From NCBI GenBank assembly GCA_026636295.1, contig CP089456.1, positions 62,001 through 126,000 on the forward strand: a stretch of 64,000 nucleotides of DNA, in the 5' to 3' direction. Positions within the stretch are counted from its first letter, which is position 1. Each line of letters opens with the position of its first letter. Shown here piece by piece: positions 22,376 through 32,400 of the stretch. A program made the position numbers and the translations under genes. Below the pieces are notes generated by a model. That model was not told where the DNA came from, ran no database searches, and saw nothing but the letters and a program-made list of their open reading frames with translations. The stretch comes from Medakamo hakoo (Eukaryota > Chlorophyta > Trebouxiophyceae > Coccomyxaceae).

Positions 22376-23977
22376 ATGAGTGAAACCGGCGCGGCCGCCT
22401 CCGGCCGCGGCGACGGCCCGCGCACGGACACCAGCGGCCCGTCGCCCGCGCGCGCCTTGCTCCCCGCGCCGAGCCACGCCTACCTGGGCCCGCTGGACGC
22501 GTCCGCCTTCCCGTCCACCGCCTCGGACGCCCGCCTGGCGCCCGGCACAACCCTGGTCCTCCCGCTCATCGCCGTCCCCGGCCTGTGCCCCGCGCCCGGC
22601 CCCGGGTCCGCCTTCCCGCTGCGGCCGACCAGCCCGGGCGACGCGGCCGCGCTCGCGGCCGCGCTGGCCGCGCCGCCGCCCGCGACGGGGCTCGTGGCCG
22701 TCTACGCGGCCGCCGGGTCGGCGTCTGGGCGTGGGCTCGACGCATCTTCCTCGTCAGACGACGACGATGGCGGCCCCCTGCTCGCCGGTGTGCCGACCCC
22801 CGGCCGGCGCGGGCCCGCCGGCCGCCCGGCCATCGCCTTTCCCTGGGTCGGCGTGTCCGCGGCCGTCAGCGCGCTCGCGCCGCCGGACCGTGCGCCGCTG
22901 CGGCCGGGGAGGCCGCCCCGCCCACCGGCGGCGGCGTTGCTGGTGCCGTGCCAGCGGCTGGCGCTGCTGCGGGCGGTGGAGGGCGGTGGAGGCGGTGCGG
23001 CCGACCCGCCGGCCGCCACCTCTCCGCCGGCCTCGCCCGGCCCGCCGCCCGCCGCGGCGCTGTGCGTCGTGCTCGGCTCTGGCGACGCGCCCGTCCACCC
23101 CGCTGCCCTGGCAGGCGGTGCGGCCGCGCCTGCCTGGGTGTGGCGCCGCGTCAACGCGGCCGCTGCCCTGCGCTCCGCCCGGGCGGAGCTGCGCGCGGCC
23201 GCCGCGACCGCCGCCGCGGCGGGCGACGGCGCGGCCGACTTGTTGGAACGGGCGGCGTGTGCTTTGGAGGCGGCGGGCGACCCGTCGACCGCCGCGGACG
23301 CCCTGCAAGCCGCGTTGCCGCTGGCCTCCGCGGACGCCGCGGCGCTGGCCACCCTGCCCGCCACCGCGCCGCGCCTGCGGGCGTTGGCCGCCGCCGCCCT
23401 CGCGACCGCCGGCGCGGCCGGCGGGCCCCCACTCGCGTGCCGGACGTGCGGGGCCGTGTGGGGCGCCGCCACGGATGCCATCCCACCGCCGAGTGCGACT
23501 GGCGCCGGCGGCGGTGCCGCCGGCGCCCCCGCCCCCCTCCGGCCGCCGCCGCCGTCCTCCGTGTCATCCACACACACCAACGCGTATGGCCACGTCCACG
23601 CCCTCCTGACGGCGCGGGACGCGGCGTCCTTTGGCGCGTCCCTGGTGCTGGAGGACGCGTCCCCGACGGCGGCGGGCTCCTGGTTCCCGGGCTGGGGCTG
23701 GACGATCGCGTACTGCGGGGCGTGTGCGTCCCACGCCGGGTGGCGGTTTGACGCACTGCCGGCTGGCGGGGGAGGTGGAGGTGGGACGCCCGACCTGCCG
23801 GCGCTGTCGCCGCTGCTGCACGGGCCGCCCCGGTTTTGGGGCCTGCGCCGGGCGGCGCTGGCGGACTGCGTGCCGCACCACGGCGGCGACGCCACGCGCC
23901 CGCCGCCCCGGCCTGCGTCGTCGGCGGGCCGGCGGCCGCGCGTGCGACGCAGCTTGGGACTGGAGATGGCGGTGTGA
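22376..23977 (+). CDS. CRBN: Cereblon homologue (LON-like N-terminal domain plus CULT domain)
   Basis: Cereblon is the substrate receptor of a CUL4-DDB1 ubiquitin ligase. It is a single exon of 533 aa. A LON-like region (about 35-210) begins LVLPLIAVPGLCPAPG and includes FPLRPTSPGDAAAL. An Ala-rich helical region follows, then a CULT domain (about 350-490). Zinc Cys pairs are CRTC (355/358) and CGAC (447/450). Ligand-pocket residues are SWFPGWGW (Trp436 and Trp442) and SHAGWRF (Trp456, Phe458), equal to the three pocket tryptophans 380/386/400 of human CRBN. NAYGHVH keeps the Asn402 and His408 equivalents of human 351 and 357. Human His378 is Gly434, and the Tyr between the first two Trp is Trp440. 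The C-terminal FWGLRRAAL motif is present. No intron was found. Confidence 0.92.
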   Translation: MSETGAAASGRGDGPRTDTSGPSPARALLPAPSHAYLGPLDASAFPSTASDARLAPGTTLVLPLIAVPGLCPAPGPGSAFPLRPTSPGDAAALAAALAAPPPATGLVAVYAAAGSASGRGLDASSSSDDDDGGPLLAGVPTPGRRGPAGRPAIAFPWVGVSAAVSALAPPDRAPLRPGRPPRPPAAALLVPCQRLALLRAVEGGGGGAADPPAATSPPASPGPPPAAALCVVLGSGDAPVHPAALAGGAAAPAWVWRRVNAAAALRSARAELRAAAATAAAAGDGAADLLERAACALEAAGDPSTAADALQAALPLASADAAALATLPATAPRLRALAAAALATAGAAGGPPLACRTCGAVWGAATDAIPPPSATGAGGGAAGAPAPLRPPPPSSVSSTHTNAYGHVHALLTARDAASFGASLVLEDASPTAAGSWFPGWGWTIAYCGACASHAGWRFDALPAGGGGGGGTPDLPALSPLLHGPPRFWGLRRAALADCVPHHGGDATRPPPRPASSAGRRPRVRRSLGLEMAV

Positions 23978-24098
23978 GCAGGGGGAGGAGGAGTGTGCTT
24001 TTCTCTTGCAGGCTTTTGGATTAGCTTTGCTTTGTCTCAATTACACGGGTGCCTGATTCTCTAGGGTGGAGTGGGTGCGGCGCGACGGGGCGGGCGTG

Positions 24099-24408
24099 TC
24101 ACTGTGGCAGGGAGGATGGGGGGAGGTGGACGGGTGGGTGAGAGGCCGCGCCCGTGGAATCGCGCGCCGCCGCCGCTGCTCACGCCCGCCGCCCCGCCAT
24201 CCCAGCGCACCTTTCCAGCCACTCCTCCCGCCTCCCTGGCCTGTGCCAGCACCCGCTCATCCCGCTTGACGGCCGCCCGGTCCCAGGCGTCCGCGCCCAC
24301 GGCCTTGGGCTTGCCGTGGAACAGCTTGTGCACGCCCGCTTGGATCCCGCCCATCCCGCCCAGCATGGCGATGATCAAGGCAAAGGGAGGCGCGGACTCC
24401 CACGGCAT
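24099..24408 (-). CDS. NDUFA1: NDUFA1 (MWFE), mitochondrial complex I membrane subunit
   Basis: Small single-pass subunit of the NADH dehydrogenase proximal membrane arm. Exon 24211..24408 encodes 66 aa starting MPWESAPPFALIIAMLGGMG. One membrane segment is followed by VHKLFHGKPKAVGADAWDRA and VKRDERVLAQAREAGG, which matches the plant protein (about 65 aa) closely: H-G-K/R-P-K, W-D and R-R/K-D. The intron is 109 nt (donor GTGCGC, acceptor CCACAG). The second coding piece is just the TGA at 24101..24099, directly after the acceptor. Unspliced RNA would read through to a 116-aa protein with an Arg/Pro-rich tail, so the stop exists only after splicing. The length match to the family supports the spliced form. 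Confidence 0.88.
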
Positions 24409-24877
24409 GGTTGGGGTGGGCTGAGAGTGGAGGAGGGAGGGGGGAAGGGAGGGGGAACGGCCACACGCGCGTGTGTGGGCGAGGGCCGTGTTTTTTGTCG
24501 CGATACGGGAACAGGGGGAGTGTGGGCCGACTGCGACCCGGCCGCGCACTGCACGGAAAAAAAAAACGCACGGGGCGGGGACACGCCCGGGCAAACCTCG
24601 CCGCTCCTGGCCTTCACCCGTGGCCGGCTGGGACCCACGACACGCTGCGGACTGGCACGAGGCCGCGGCCGTTCACGGCCCCTCCTGCTGCGTCCCCGCG
24701 CGGGGCCGTTTTGCGCAGCACCCCGCGGCATTGCTTTGGGCGCTGGCCGCGCCGCAGTCCGCCCCACCCTGCCCCCCTGTGTCGGCCTCTGTCGCCTCAC
24801 CCACCGCGCCGGCTGACGAGGCCGGACGCCTGTAACATCAGCTCAAGCGGGACGAGGGACTGAAAGCTCCCCGTTCG
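24409..24877. promoter_or_regulatory. Head-to-head region, NDUFA1 (-) / RING protein (+)
   Basis: 469 bases between divergent starts. A T6 run at 24491, an A10 run at 24556 and mixed sequence. No gene or motif that I can support. Confidence 0.4.
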
Positions 24878-26504
24878 ATGGAGAGCGGGGGCGCGCCGCA
24901 CGACGGCGGGGGCGACCACCCCGTGCCGCCGCCGCCCGCGGCCGGCGGTGCTGCCGCCGCCGCCGCCAACGGCGCTTCCACCTACGACGCGTCCTGCTTC
25001 ACCGACCGGGAAGTCAGCGTGGACTTGGACACGCTGGATGAGACGCAGTGCGCCATCTGCCTCGGTGAGTGAGAGGGAGAGAGTGGGCGGGGGCGGAGGG
25101 GAGGCTCCCGAGACGCCAGCACCACCGCCTCAACCCACACCCTCCCCCCTCCCCCACCCACACAACACCCACACAACAAATACAACAGACGTCGTCCGGG
25201 ACGCGCGCGTCCTGGCCACGTGCATGCACCGCTTTTGTGCGCCCTGCATCGAAAAATGGCTGCGGCTGTGCGAGGACGAGAAGCCCGCCTGCCCGCGGTG
25301 CCGGGAGCCGCTGGGCAACCGCCGCGTCGCGCGGCCCGACCCGCGCTTTGGCGCGCTGACGCGCGCCCTGCACGGCGAGCCGGACGCCGCGGACGCTGCC
25401 GCGGCGGCGGCCGCGGCGCCCGCTTTAGCGGCGGGCAAGGCCAAGGGCGCGCAGCTGGCGGCGGCGGCGGCGGCCCAGGCCGCGTCGAATTATGGCAAGC
25501 GGCCGCCCGTGGTGCGGGCGGCGGGTGCGCCCGCGCCCGCGCGGTCCACCCCGCCGCCCGCCGCCGGTGCGGCCGGCGACGCGCCGTCCCGCCCCTCCCC
25601 ACCGCGCCTGCCGCGGCCGCGGCCCTTTTCCGTCTTCATCCCGGGACGGTGCGTGCGCGTGCCGCCCGTCGTGGGCGCCCCTCACCCGGCCGCCGCGCAC
25701 GCGGCCGTCCTGCCCCGCCGCCCGCCGGCCTTTTGCCCGCGCCCGGGCGTGGCGGGGTGGCCGTCGCTGCCGCCGGCCGGGTCGGGCGGGTGTGCGACGG
25801 CCGGCCGGGCGGCGGCGGTGGCGCTGTCCGTGGAGATCGCGTTGGAGGCCGTGCTCGGGCTGGGGGAGAAGCGCGAGCGCGCAGGAGGGGGGGAAGACGC
25901 GGCTGGGCCGCTGCCGCCACCCAAGCGGGGCCGGCCGCCGTCGCCGCCGCCCGCGCCCAAGCCGTCTCCGCCGCCGCCGCCGCCCGCGCGCAAGCCGTCT
26001 CCGCCGCCGCCTAAACAGGCACCCCCGCCCTCGCTGGGCGCCCCCGCCACGGCGCGGACGATTCAAGAAGCGACGGCGGCGGCGGCCGGCGGCGACGGGT
26101 CGCCCTCGCCCGAAGGTGAAGCACCGGAGGAAACGGCCGCCCGCCTGGTCGCGGCCGCCGACGCGGCCGCCGCCGCCGCTGCGGGAGGCGACTCGGCCGT
26201 CTGCGTCACGCTCGTCCCGGCGAGCGATCGCCAGCCCGCCCTGGCCCGGCCGCACGTCTTGGCGCCCGCGTCCGCCCGGCTGGCCGACCTGGGCGCGTGC
26301 GCGGCGGCCCTCCTCGCCGAGGCGGGCGGCCTCGGGCCGCGGAGCGGCCACGGCGCCGTGCGGTTCTCCCACCCGGCCGGGGCTGTCCTGGGCCCTGGTG
26401 TCGCGCCCGTGCCCGTCCTGCCGCCGGACATTACGCTCGGCGGCGTGGCGGCCCGGCTGGAGGACCCGCGCGCGGAGCTGGTGCTGGCCTTTTCGACCGG
26501 GTGA
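24878..26504 (+). CDS. RING1: RING1-like PRC1 E3 ligase (RING plus RAWUL-like C-terminus)
   Basis: The Polycomb RING1 family monoubiquitinates histone H2A. Exons 24878..25064 and 25189..26504 (intron 124 nt) give 500 aa. The RING is split by the intron after CAICLG and continues DVVRDARVLATCMHRFCAPC, then IEKWLRLCEDEKPACPRC, then REPLGNRRVARPDPRFGALTRAL. The trailing R-x-x-R-P-D-P-x-F-x-A-L element is specific to RING1/RNF2-type proteins and not to generic RINGs. A long Pro/Ala/Lys-rich middle follows, with repeated APKPSPPPPPPARKPSPPPP units. The last ~100 residues (VCVTLVPASDRQPA to AELVLAFSTG) have the strand pattern of a RAWUL domain; this part is weak. The Glu/Asp-rich N-terminus before the RING matches the family. 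Confidence 0.85.
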
Positions 26505-26761
26505 AAAAAAGAGAGTGCAGTGTGTTCTTTTAGAGAGGAGGGGAGAGCGCAAGAAGTGCGGGGTGTGTGTGTAGACTCTCGGGGCGCTTGCATGTGCCTG
26601 TCCTTGTCTTTCGAGTGTGCGGGTGGGCTGTCGGCGGCGCGGGTGTTGTGACGCCCCCCCCAAAACCTTTCAACGAATGAGACGACAAGGATTCGATAAC
26701 ACACACGCACTAGAGTCGCACGCACACGCCACCTCGCCCCTTCCGCCGCAAGTCCACACGC
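26505..26761. other. Convergent spacer between RING protein (+) and RPL30 (-)
   Basis: 257 bases holding both 3' UTRs. An A7 run follows the RING stop at once, and a C9 run lies at 26653-26661. No gene. Confidence 0.35.
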
Positions 26762-27516
26762 TCACTCCGCGCCCGGCGTCAGGGAGATGATGTCCGAGTC
26801 GCCCGGGTCCGTCACGGCCAGGACGGCGACGCGGTGCAGCTTGCCGCACGCCGTGCCCAGCTCCACGTTGGAGCCGGAGTAGTGGTGGACGGGCGACTTG
26901 GCGAGCATGGCGTAGTAGTCGATCTCCGCGCGGCGGATGGGCGGGATGTTGTTGGACACGATGACGAGCTTGCCTGTGTCGAGGCGTCGTGGGGGGTGGA
27001 GTGGTTTTGGCAGGGGGGGGGGGGGGGGTGAGACACGGGATGGATGGACACGGGGAGCGCGGGGGGCTGGGTGGGAAAAAGCCCATCAAAACTCACTCTT
27101 GCCGGACCGCAGGCACTTCAGCGTCGTCTTCAGGCCCAGCGTGTACTTGCCGGACTTCATGACCAGGGCCAGGCGGGAGTTGATCGACTCCTGCGACTTT
27201 TTCTGTTCGTGTGTGTTTGATGGGAGGGGAGGGCGGAGGGCAAGGTTGAGCGAAGACGGATCGGTGGAGTGGCGTTTTTGGGGCCGCCGTGCGGGCAGCG
27301 GGGAGGGCGGGATGGGTCTTCCACTCCCAGTGCTGGCTGCGCCCAGATGCGGAGCGCATGCCTCGTGCTCGCAGCTGGGGTGGAGTGCCCGCACGGTGGC
27401 GCCGCGACGGGAAAAGGAGGGGCCGTCGGGCTCCCTGCGCGCCGCCGTCGGCGGCGCACAAAACAAACCGGCCTCCCACGCCCGCGTACCGTCTTCTTAG
27501 CAGCGGCGGGCGCCAT
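26762..27516 (-). CDS. RPL30: RPL30 (eL30), 60S ribosomal protein
   Basis: Exons 27490..27516, 27097..27202 and 26762..26973 give 114 aa, the normal length. Exon 1 encodes only MAPAAAKKT. Then come [40 protein letters not shown], and [20 protein letters not shown], with [20 protein letters not shown] and [13 protein letters not shown] at the end. All are near-invariant eL30 segments; the splices rebuild KKSQ and GKSKLV exactly. Introns are 287 nt (donor GTACGC) and 123 nt (donor GTGAGT). eL30 binds kink-turn RNA, and in yeast it represses splicing of its own transcript; whether that applies here cannot be judged. It shares a 365-bp upstream region with RPS25. Confidence 0.98.
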
Positions 27517-27881
27517 GATGGATGAGTTTGGGACGTTCTGCTTTCTCAGCTCTGAGAGGGGTGGAGGAAGCGGAGGGAGGGTGGGCGTGAGGAGGCGGGC
27601 GGCGGCTTGGTAGTGTCAATCGGCCAAAAGCACGTCTTCTCCGCGCGCGACGGGCGCGGCGGGCGAGCTGCTGGCGGGTCAGCCGCGTCGGGTGCGGACC
27701 GGAGATGTTGCGGCACGCGTGGGCAGTGTGCGGGTGCGCCGCGAACAGGCAGGCGACTCACCAGTGGCTCCGGCGGAACGGACAAGAGTGTGAAGAGAGA
27801 GGGAGGAAACGCTGCAAGGCCGGTCTCTCACACCTCTGTTGAGTTGGTCGACGCCACACCGCCGGCCGCTTTCCTTTCAAG
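27517..27881. promoter_or_regulatory. Divergent promoter region of RPL30 (-) and RPS25 (+)
   Basis: 365 bases separate the start codons of one large-subunit and one small-subunit ribosomal protein gene. Such an arrangement would give matched output. I see pyrimidine-rich stretches near both starts (CTTTCTCAGCTCTGAG at 27541, CTTTCCTTTC at 27870), as in many ribosomal protein 5' ends, but no motif I can name with confidence. Confidence 0.55.
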
Positions 27882-29030
27882 ATGGTGGGTCAGGTGTTGG
27901 GGGCTGGGCTGCCTGTGCTGCCTCCCGCCCGCTGTGGACGGTTCGGGCGGGCGTGTCCCCGTCTCCGGGCGGCGGCAAGGTGACTGCTGCCGCAAGGCCG
28001 CCGCGCGCTCGCTCGGCCGTCTGCGCCCGACGCCGGCGCGGTGGGCGGCTTTGTTGGGGCCCGGCGCCCGCCCACGACTGTCACGACGCGAGTCGAGAAG
28101 AGGATGGGAGGGGTGTGCCTCTCCTGCGAGAGCTGAACCCTCCGCCGTGGCCGCGGAAGTCAGCGCAGCACTCGATCGGCGTTCGGCGGCCCGCCCGCAC
28201 CAAAGGGGGCTGGCCGTGGCCGCTCCATCACCTGTGTTGGGCCTGCCAGACCCATCGCCGGCTCGCCCATCGATCGACCAGCTGTCCTGGCTACGCCAGT
28301 GTGGCGGTCACAGCCACCGCCGGGGGCGTGTGCCGTCTGCCCGTCGCGTCCGCCCAAACGCCGGATCCCTCGCCTTTTGTTGTGTTCGCTCACGCCTCCT
28401 CTCCCCCCTCCCCCTCCCATCCATTCAACAGGCGCCCAAGCAGCAGGCCTCCAAGGAGGCCAAGGCCCTCGCGGCCATGTCCTCGTCTAAGGGCAAGAAG
28501 AAGGTGCGGGAGGGTGTGACACGGTGAAAAGCCGGCGCAGCAGCAACCACGCCACAGACGGACCCGTGCACCCGCTGCTCCACCTTCGGCGTGACGCTCC
28601 CGGCCCGGCGGCCCGGCTGCTGCCGCCCGCCCAGAGGAGCGGACTCCCTGGGTCTGAGCGCGGCCGTGAGCTGCTTGACAGGCTGGCGAAAGGAAAACAC
28701 GCCCCCACCCCCGCCTCGCGCCTACCCACCCAACTCACCCCCCACCCCCCCAAAAAAAAAAACAAAAAAAAAAAACAGAAATGGTCCAAGGGCAAGATGA
28801 AGGAGAAGATGAACAACCTGGTCCTGTTCGACAAGGCCACCCACGACAAGCTGGTCGCCGAAGTGCCCAAGTACAAGCTGATCACGCCGGCCGTCCTGTC
28901 CGACCGCCTGCGCATCTCCGGCTCGCTCGCGCGCGCGGCCCTGAAGCAGCTGCTGGCCGAGGGCGCCATCAAGGTCGTCTCCAAGTCTGCGGGCATGGAG
29001 ATCTACACCCGGGCGACGGCCGCGCAGTAG
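27882..29030 (+). CDS. RPS25: RPS25 (eS25), 40S ribosomal protein
   Basis: Exons 27882..27884, 28432..28503 and 28779..29030 give 108 aa. The first coding exon is the ATG alone, followed at once by a GTGGGT donor and a 547-nt intron. Exon 2 encodes [20 protein letters not shown] then GKKK. Exon 3 begins [20 protein letters not shown] and continues with [40 protein letters not shown] and [13 protein letters not shown] and KKKWSKGK at the junctions match plant eS25 exactly, which settles the tiny first exon. Intron 2 is 275 nt and ends in an A-rich stretch before CAG. The 547-nt first intron showed no snoRNA boxes I could support. Confidence 0.97.
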
Positions 29031-29032
29031 GA

Positions 29033-29065
<33 letters not shown>

Positions 29066-29461
29066 CGCGCGGGTGTGTGTAAAAAGCAAACTCGGGAGAA
29101 CGGCGCGCGCGTGGCCGGGGCCCTGTGTCCCGGTCCCCTGCTCTGTGTTTTTGAAATCCTTTGTGTGTCTCGATGCATCGCGGCAGGGGTGGAGGCAGGT
29201 GGCATACCAGAGGCAGGTCACCTCGGCCTGTGGAAGGCCCTGGTCCAGGACGAGTTGGCGGGGCGCACACTGCAACAGAGAGGGTGGGTGGGTGGGTCGG
29301 TGTGTGTCTCTGGCGTCCCCAGAGTAGAAGGCAGGAGGCGCCTGTGTGGGCTCTCCACACTCCGACGTTTTTCCTCGTGTAGGGTGGTGCGCCATTCCCT
29401 TGGCGTGGGAGGCGGTCACCCCCCTCCTCCCGCCGGTCCAACCCGTTGGGACGGCGGCGCC
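29031..29461. other. RPS25 3' region and kinase promoter
   Basis: 431 bases between tandem plus-strand genes. It begins with a (GT)n(GC)n microsatellite, followed by TGTGTAAAAA at about 29076, a plausible chlorophyte TGTAA poly(A) signal about 50 nt after the RPS25 stop. Confidence 0.45.
29034..29071. repeat. (TG)n followed by (CG)n, RPS25 3' UTR
   Basis: About 12 TG units run into about 7 GC units, directly after the RPS25 stop codon. It would be a stretch of alternating purine-pyrimidine, Z-DNA-prone sequence. Confidence 0.85.
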
Positions 29462-32400
29462 ATGGCTTCGTGGCCGCCCGGCGCCGTCCTGGGCGGGCGC
29501 TACCGCGTCCTGCGCACGATTGACGGTGCGGTTGTGCTGCGGTGCGGGGCAGCGCCGACGTGCGCCTCTGTCGTCCCACGCCGGCCGTGCCGGGCGACCG
29601 CGGCGCCCACCCTGCCCTCCGCCGGCCGTGGATGGAGTTGCGACCGTTTGCGCGTCGAGTGGGTGTGGGTTCAGCCCCGCGCGCCGCCCGGATTGCCGCC
29701 CGCCGCGCCTTTTAGTCACCAGCTTCGGGCCACCAGGCCCCCAATGCGCGGGGGGCCCCAGGAGCGTCTTCTCCGAGGGCCCCCCCTCCCCGAGCCGTTT
29801 TCACGCCCTCACCGCCCCCTCCGGACCCTCCCTCCACCCACCCCCCACACGCAGAGTCGGCGCACTCGACCGTGCTGGCCGCACGCGACCTGGAAAGCAA
29901 AACGGGAGCCCTGGTCGCGCTCAAGGTGCGGCGCCTTGGTTTTTTTGTTGGAGCGTTCGCGCCCGCGGGCAACCGCCCGAGTTGGCGCGGCGGCGCTTCT
30001 GGGCCGCGCCTCCCCTTTCCCTCCGCCGCCCCACCTGCCTGACCCGACCCCTCCTCACCCCGTCAACAGATCGTCCTCGTCGACTCGGACGGCCGTGTCG
30101 CGGCGGCGGACGCCGTACGGAGCGAGGTGAGTAGGTTGGGGCGACGGGAGAGAGTGGCGGCGCGCCGCTCGCATGCCTCCCCTCCGCAGCGCGCTCGCAG
30201 GCCGCCCCGTCCACGCTGCAGGGGGCCGGGCAGGCCGCGGCCGCGCCCTCTCACCGCCCTGCATCGATGGCCCAGGCCAGTGGCCAGGCTTGTGCGGGAC
30301 GCCGCGATCGGCAGGGCCCGCCCGCCGCCCGCCACTGGTCTCGGAGCGCGCGTCGGGCTGCAAACAAACCCTCTCTCCCTACCATGGCACGGCTGGCGGG
30401 CCCACGCACGCGCACCCCGCCTTACTCACGCGCGTCCCCACACCCTCCACACACAGCTCGCCTCCGCCCGCGCCCTGTGCGGCGTGGACCCGCACCCGCA
30501 CCTGGCCCGCCTGCTGGACGTCTTTGTCCAGGGCGGCGGCGGCGGCGGCGGCGGCGGCGACGGGGCCGGCACTGGGCCCCACCCCCACCCCCACCCCCAC
30601 CACCCCCGCCTGGTTATGGCCTGGGAGCTCGTGGCGGGGCCCGACTTGCTGGCCCTCATCGCCGCCTGCCCCGGGCGGCGCCTGCCCGAACCGCTGGCCG
30701 CCGCCCTCATCGCCCAGCTGGCGGCGGGCCTGGCCGCCATGCACGCGGCGGGCGTGGCGCACCGGGACGTGAAACCCGAAAACGCGGTCCTGGACGCGCG
30801 GAGTGGGGCCGTGAAAGTCATTGACTTTGGCCTGGCCGCCCCGCTGGGTGGTGGTGGTGGTGGTGGGAGCGGCCCTGGCGCGCCCCGGTCCGAGAGTGGG
30901 GGCCAAGCCTCGACGGCCACGCCCACGCCCGCCTGGGCGGGCGTGGGCACGCCGGCCTACATGGCGCCCGAAGCGCTGCCCGGGTGGCTGGGCGCACAGT
31001 CGCCGTCGCCGTCCCCCGGCCGCCAGCCGCCGTCCGCGTTTGCGGGCGCGTCGTCGCCGCCGCCGCGCCCGCCCGTCCGTGGCGCGCTGGACGGCGCGGC
31101 CGTCGACGCGTGGGGCGTGGGCGCGACGCTCTACGCCATGGTCACGGGCGCGCTGCCGTTTGTGGACCCGGCCCACCCGGGCAGCGCGCACCACACCCTG
31201 GCCGCCGTCGCGGCCGCGGCCGGCCCGCGGCCGGGCCCCCTGGCCCGGGCTGGCGTGTCCGCGGCGTGCCGGGACTTGATCGCGTCCTTGCTGGCCCGCG
31301 ACCCGCGGGCGCGCGCGCGCGTGGCCGACGTGGCGACCCACCCGTGGGTGGTGGCCATGGCCGCGCCCGCGCGCGCGGCGGAAGCCGCGGCCGCCCAGGC
31401 CGCGGCCCTGGCCGCCCACGCCGCCGAGTGGGGCGCGGGCGCGCTCGAAGCGTGCGCGTCCCCGCGCGCGGGCGCGGCCTCCACCCACCCGCGCCGCCAC
31501 TCGCTCGACGGCGAGGCGGGCGGGCCGGGCGTGCCGCTGGCCTCGTCCGTGTCTGTGCCGCCGCTCACCGCCTCGCCGGCCGCCGCCCCCATGTCCCGCG
31601 CCTCCTCCGCCGGGACGGGCGCCGTGGACGAGCTCCTGGGTGGCGGCCTGCAAGCCTGGCTGTCCGACCTGGCGGGCGGCCGCGGGTCAGACGCGTCGGA
31701 GCCGGGGTGGGCGTCTCGGTCGCCGGCCCTGCCGCGCATCTCGTCCGCGGGCGTGGGCGTGGGGCGGGCGCGCACGTCGTCGGCGTCCGAGGCGGGCGCG
31801 CCGCCGCTGCCGCCGCCGGCGCCGGCCTCGCCGCCCGCCCTGACGCCCAGCGCGTCCGACGACTCGCTCGCCGACCGGTCGTCGAGCGGCGGCGGGGGGC
31901 CGCCCTCGCCCGCCTCCGACGCCGACGCCGAGCGCGCGGCCGCTGAAGCCGCTGAAGCCGCGGCCGCGTCGGCCGCCGCAGCACTGGAAGCCGCGAAACT
32001 GGGCCCGCCGGCGCCTGGCACGGCCCCACCCCCACCCGGCTGGGCGACGGCGGCCGCCGTCCCGACGCCGCCGGCGGTTGGCGCGCCGCACCACCCGCCC
32101 ACCACCGACTCGGATTCTTTCTACCACCCCTACGGCTCGGGCGGCTCGTCCGGCGGCGGCGAGCTGGAAGACGACTGGGACGACCCCTGGCTGCACGGCG
32201 ACGACATCGACGACGGGCTCCCACCACCGGTGGCGGCGGGGTTGCTGGGCACGGGCCCCTGGTCGGGCGGCGGGGCGGGGCGGGGCGGTGGCGGGCACGC
32301 CGCGCTCTGCCCGCCCGCCCCCCTGACCGGCCCGCCGGGGGGCAGCACGCCCCCCGCCGCCCCGGGCGCCGACTCGCCCCCGCCATCCGGCGCGTCCGCC

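Noticed and set aside
27203-28778. snoRNA genes in RPL30 and RPS25 introns
   Set aside because: Introns of these genes often host snoRNAs, but I found no convincing paired C/D boxes or H/ACA hinge here.
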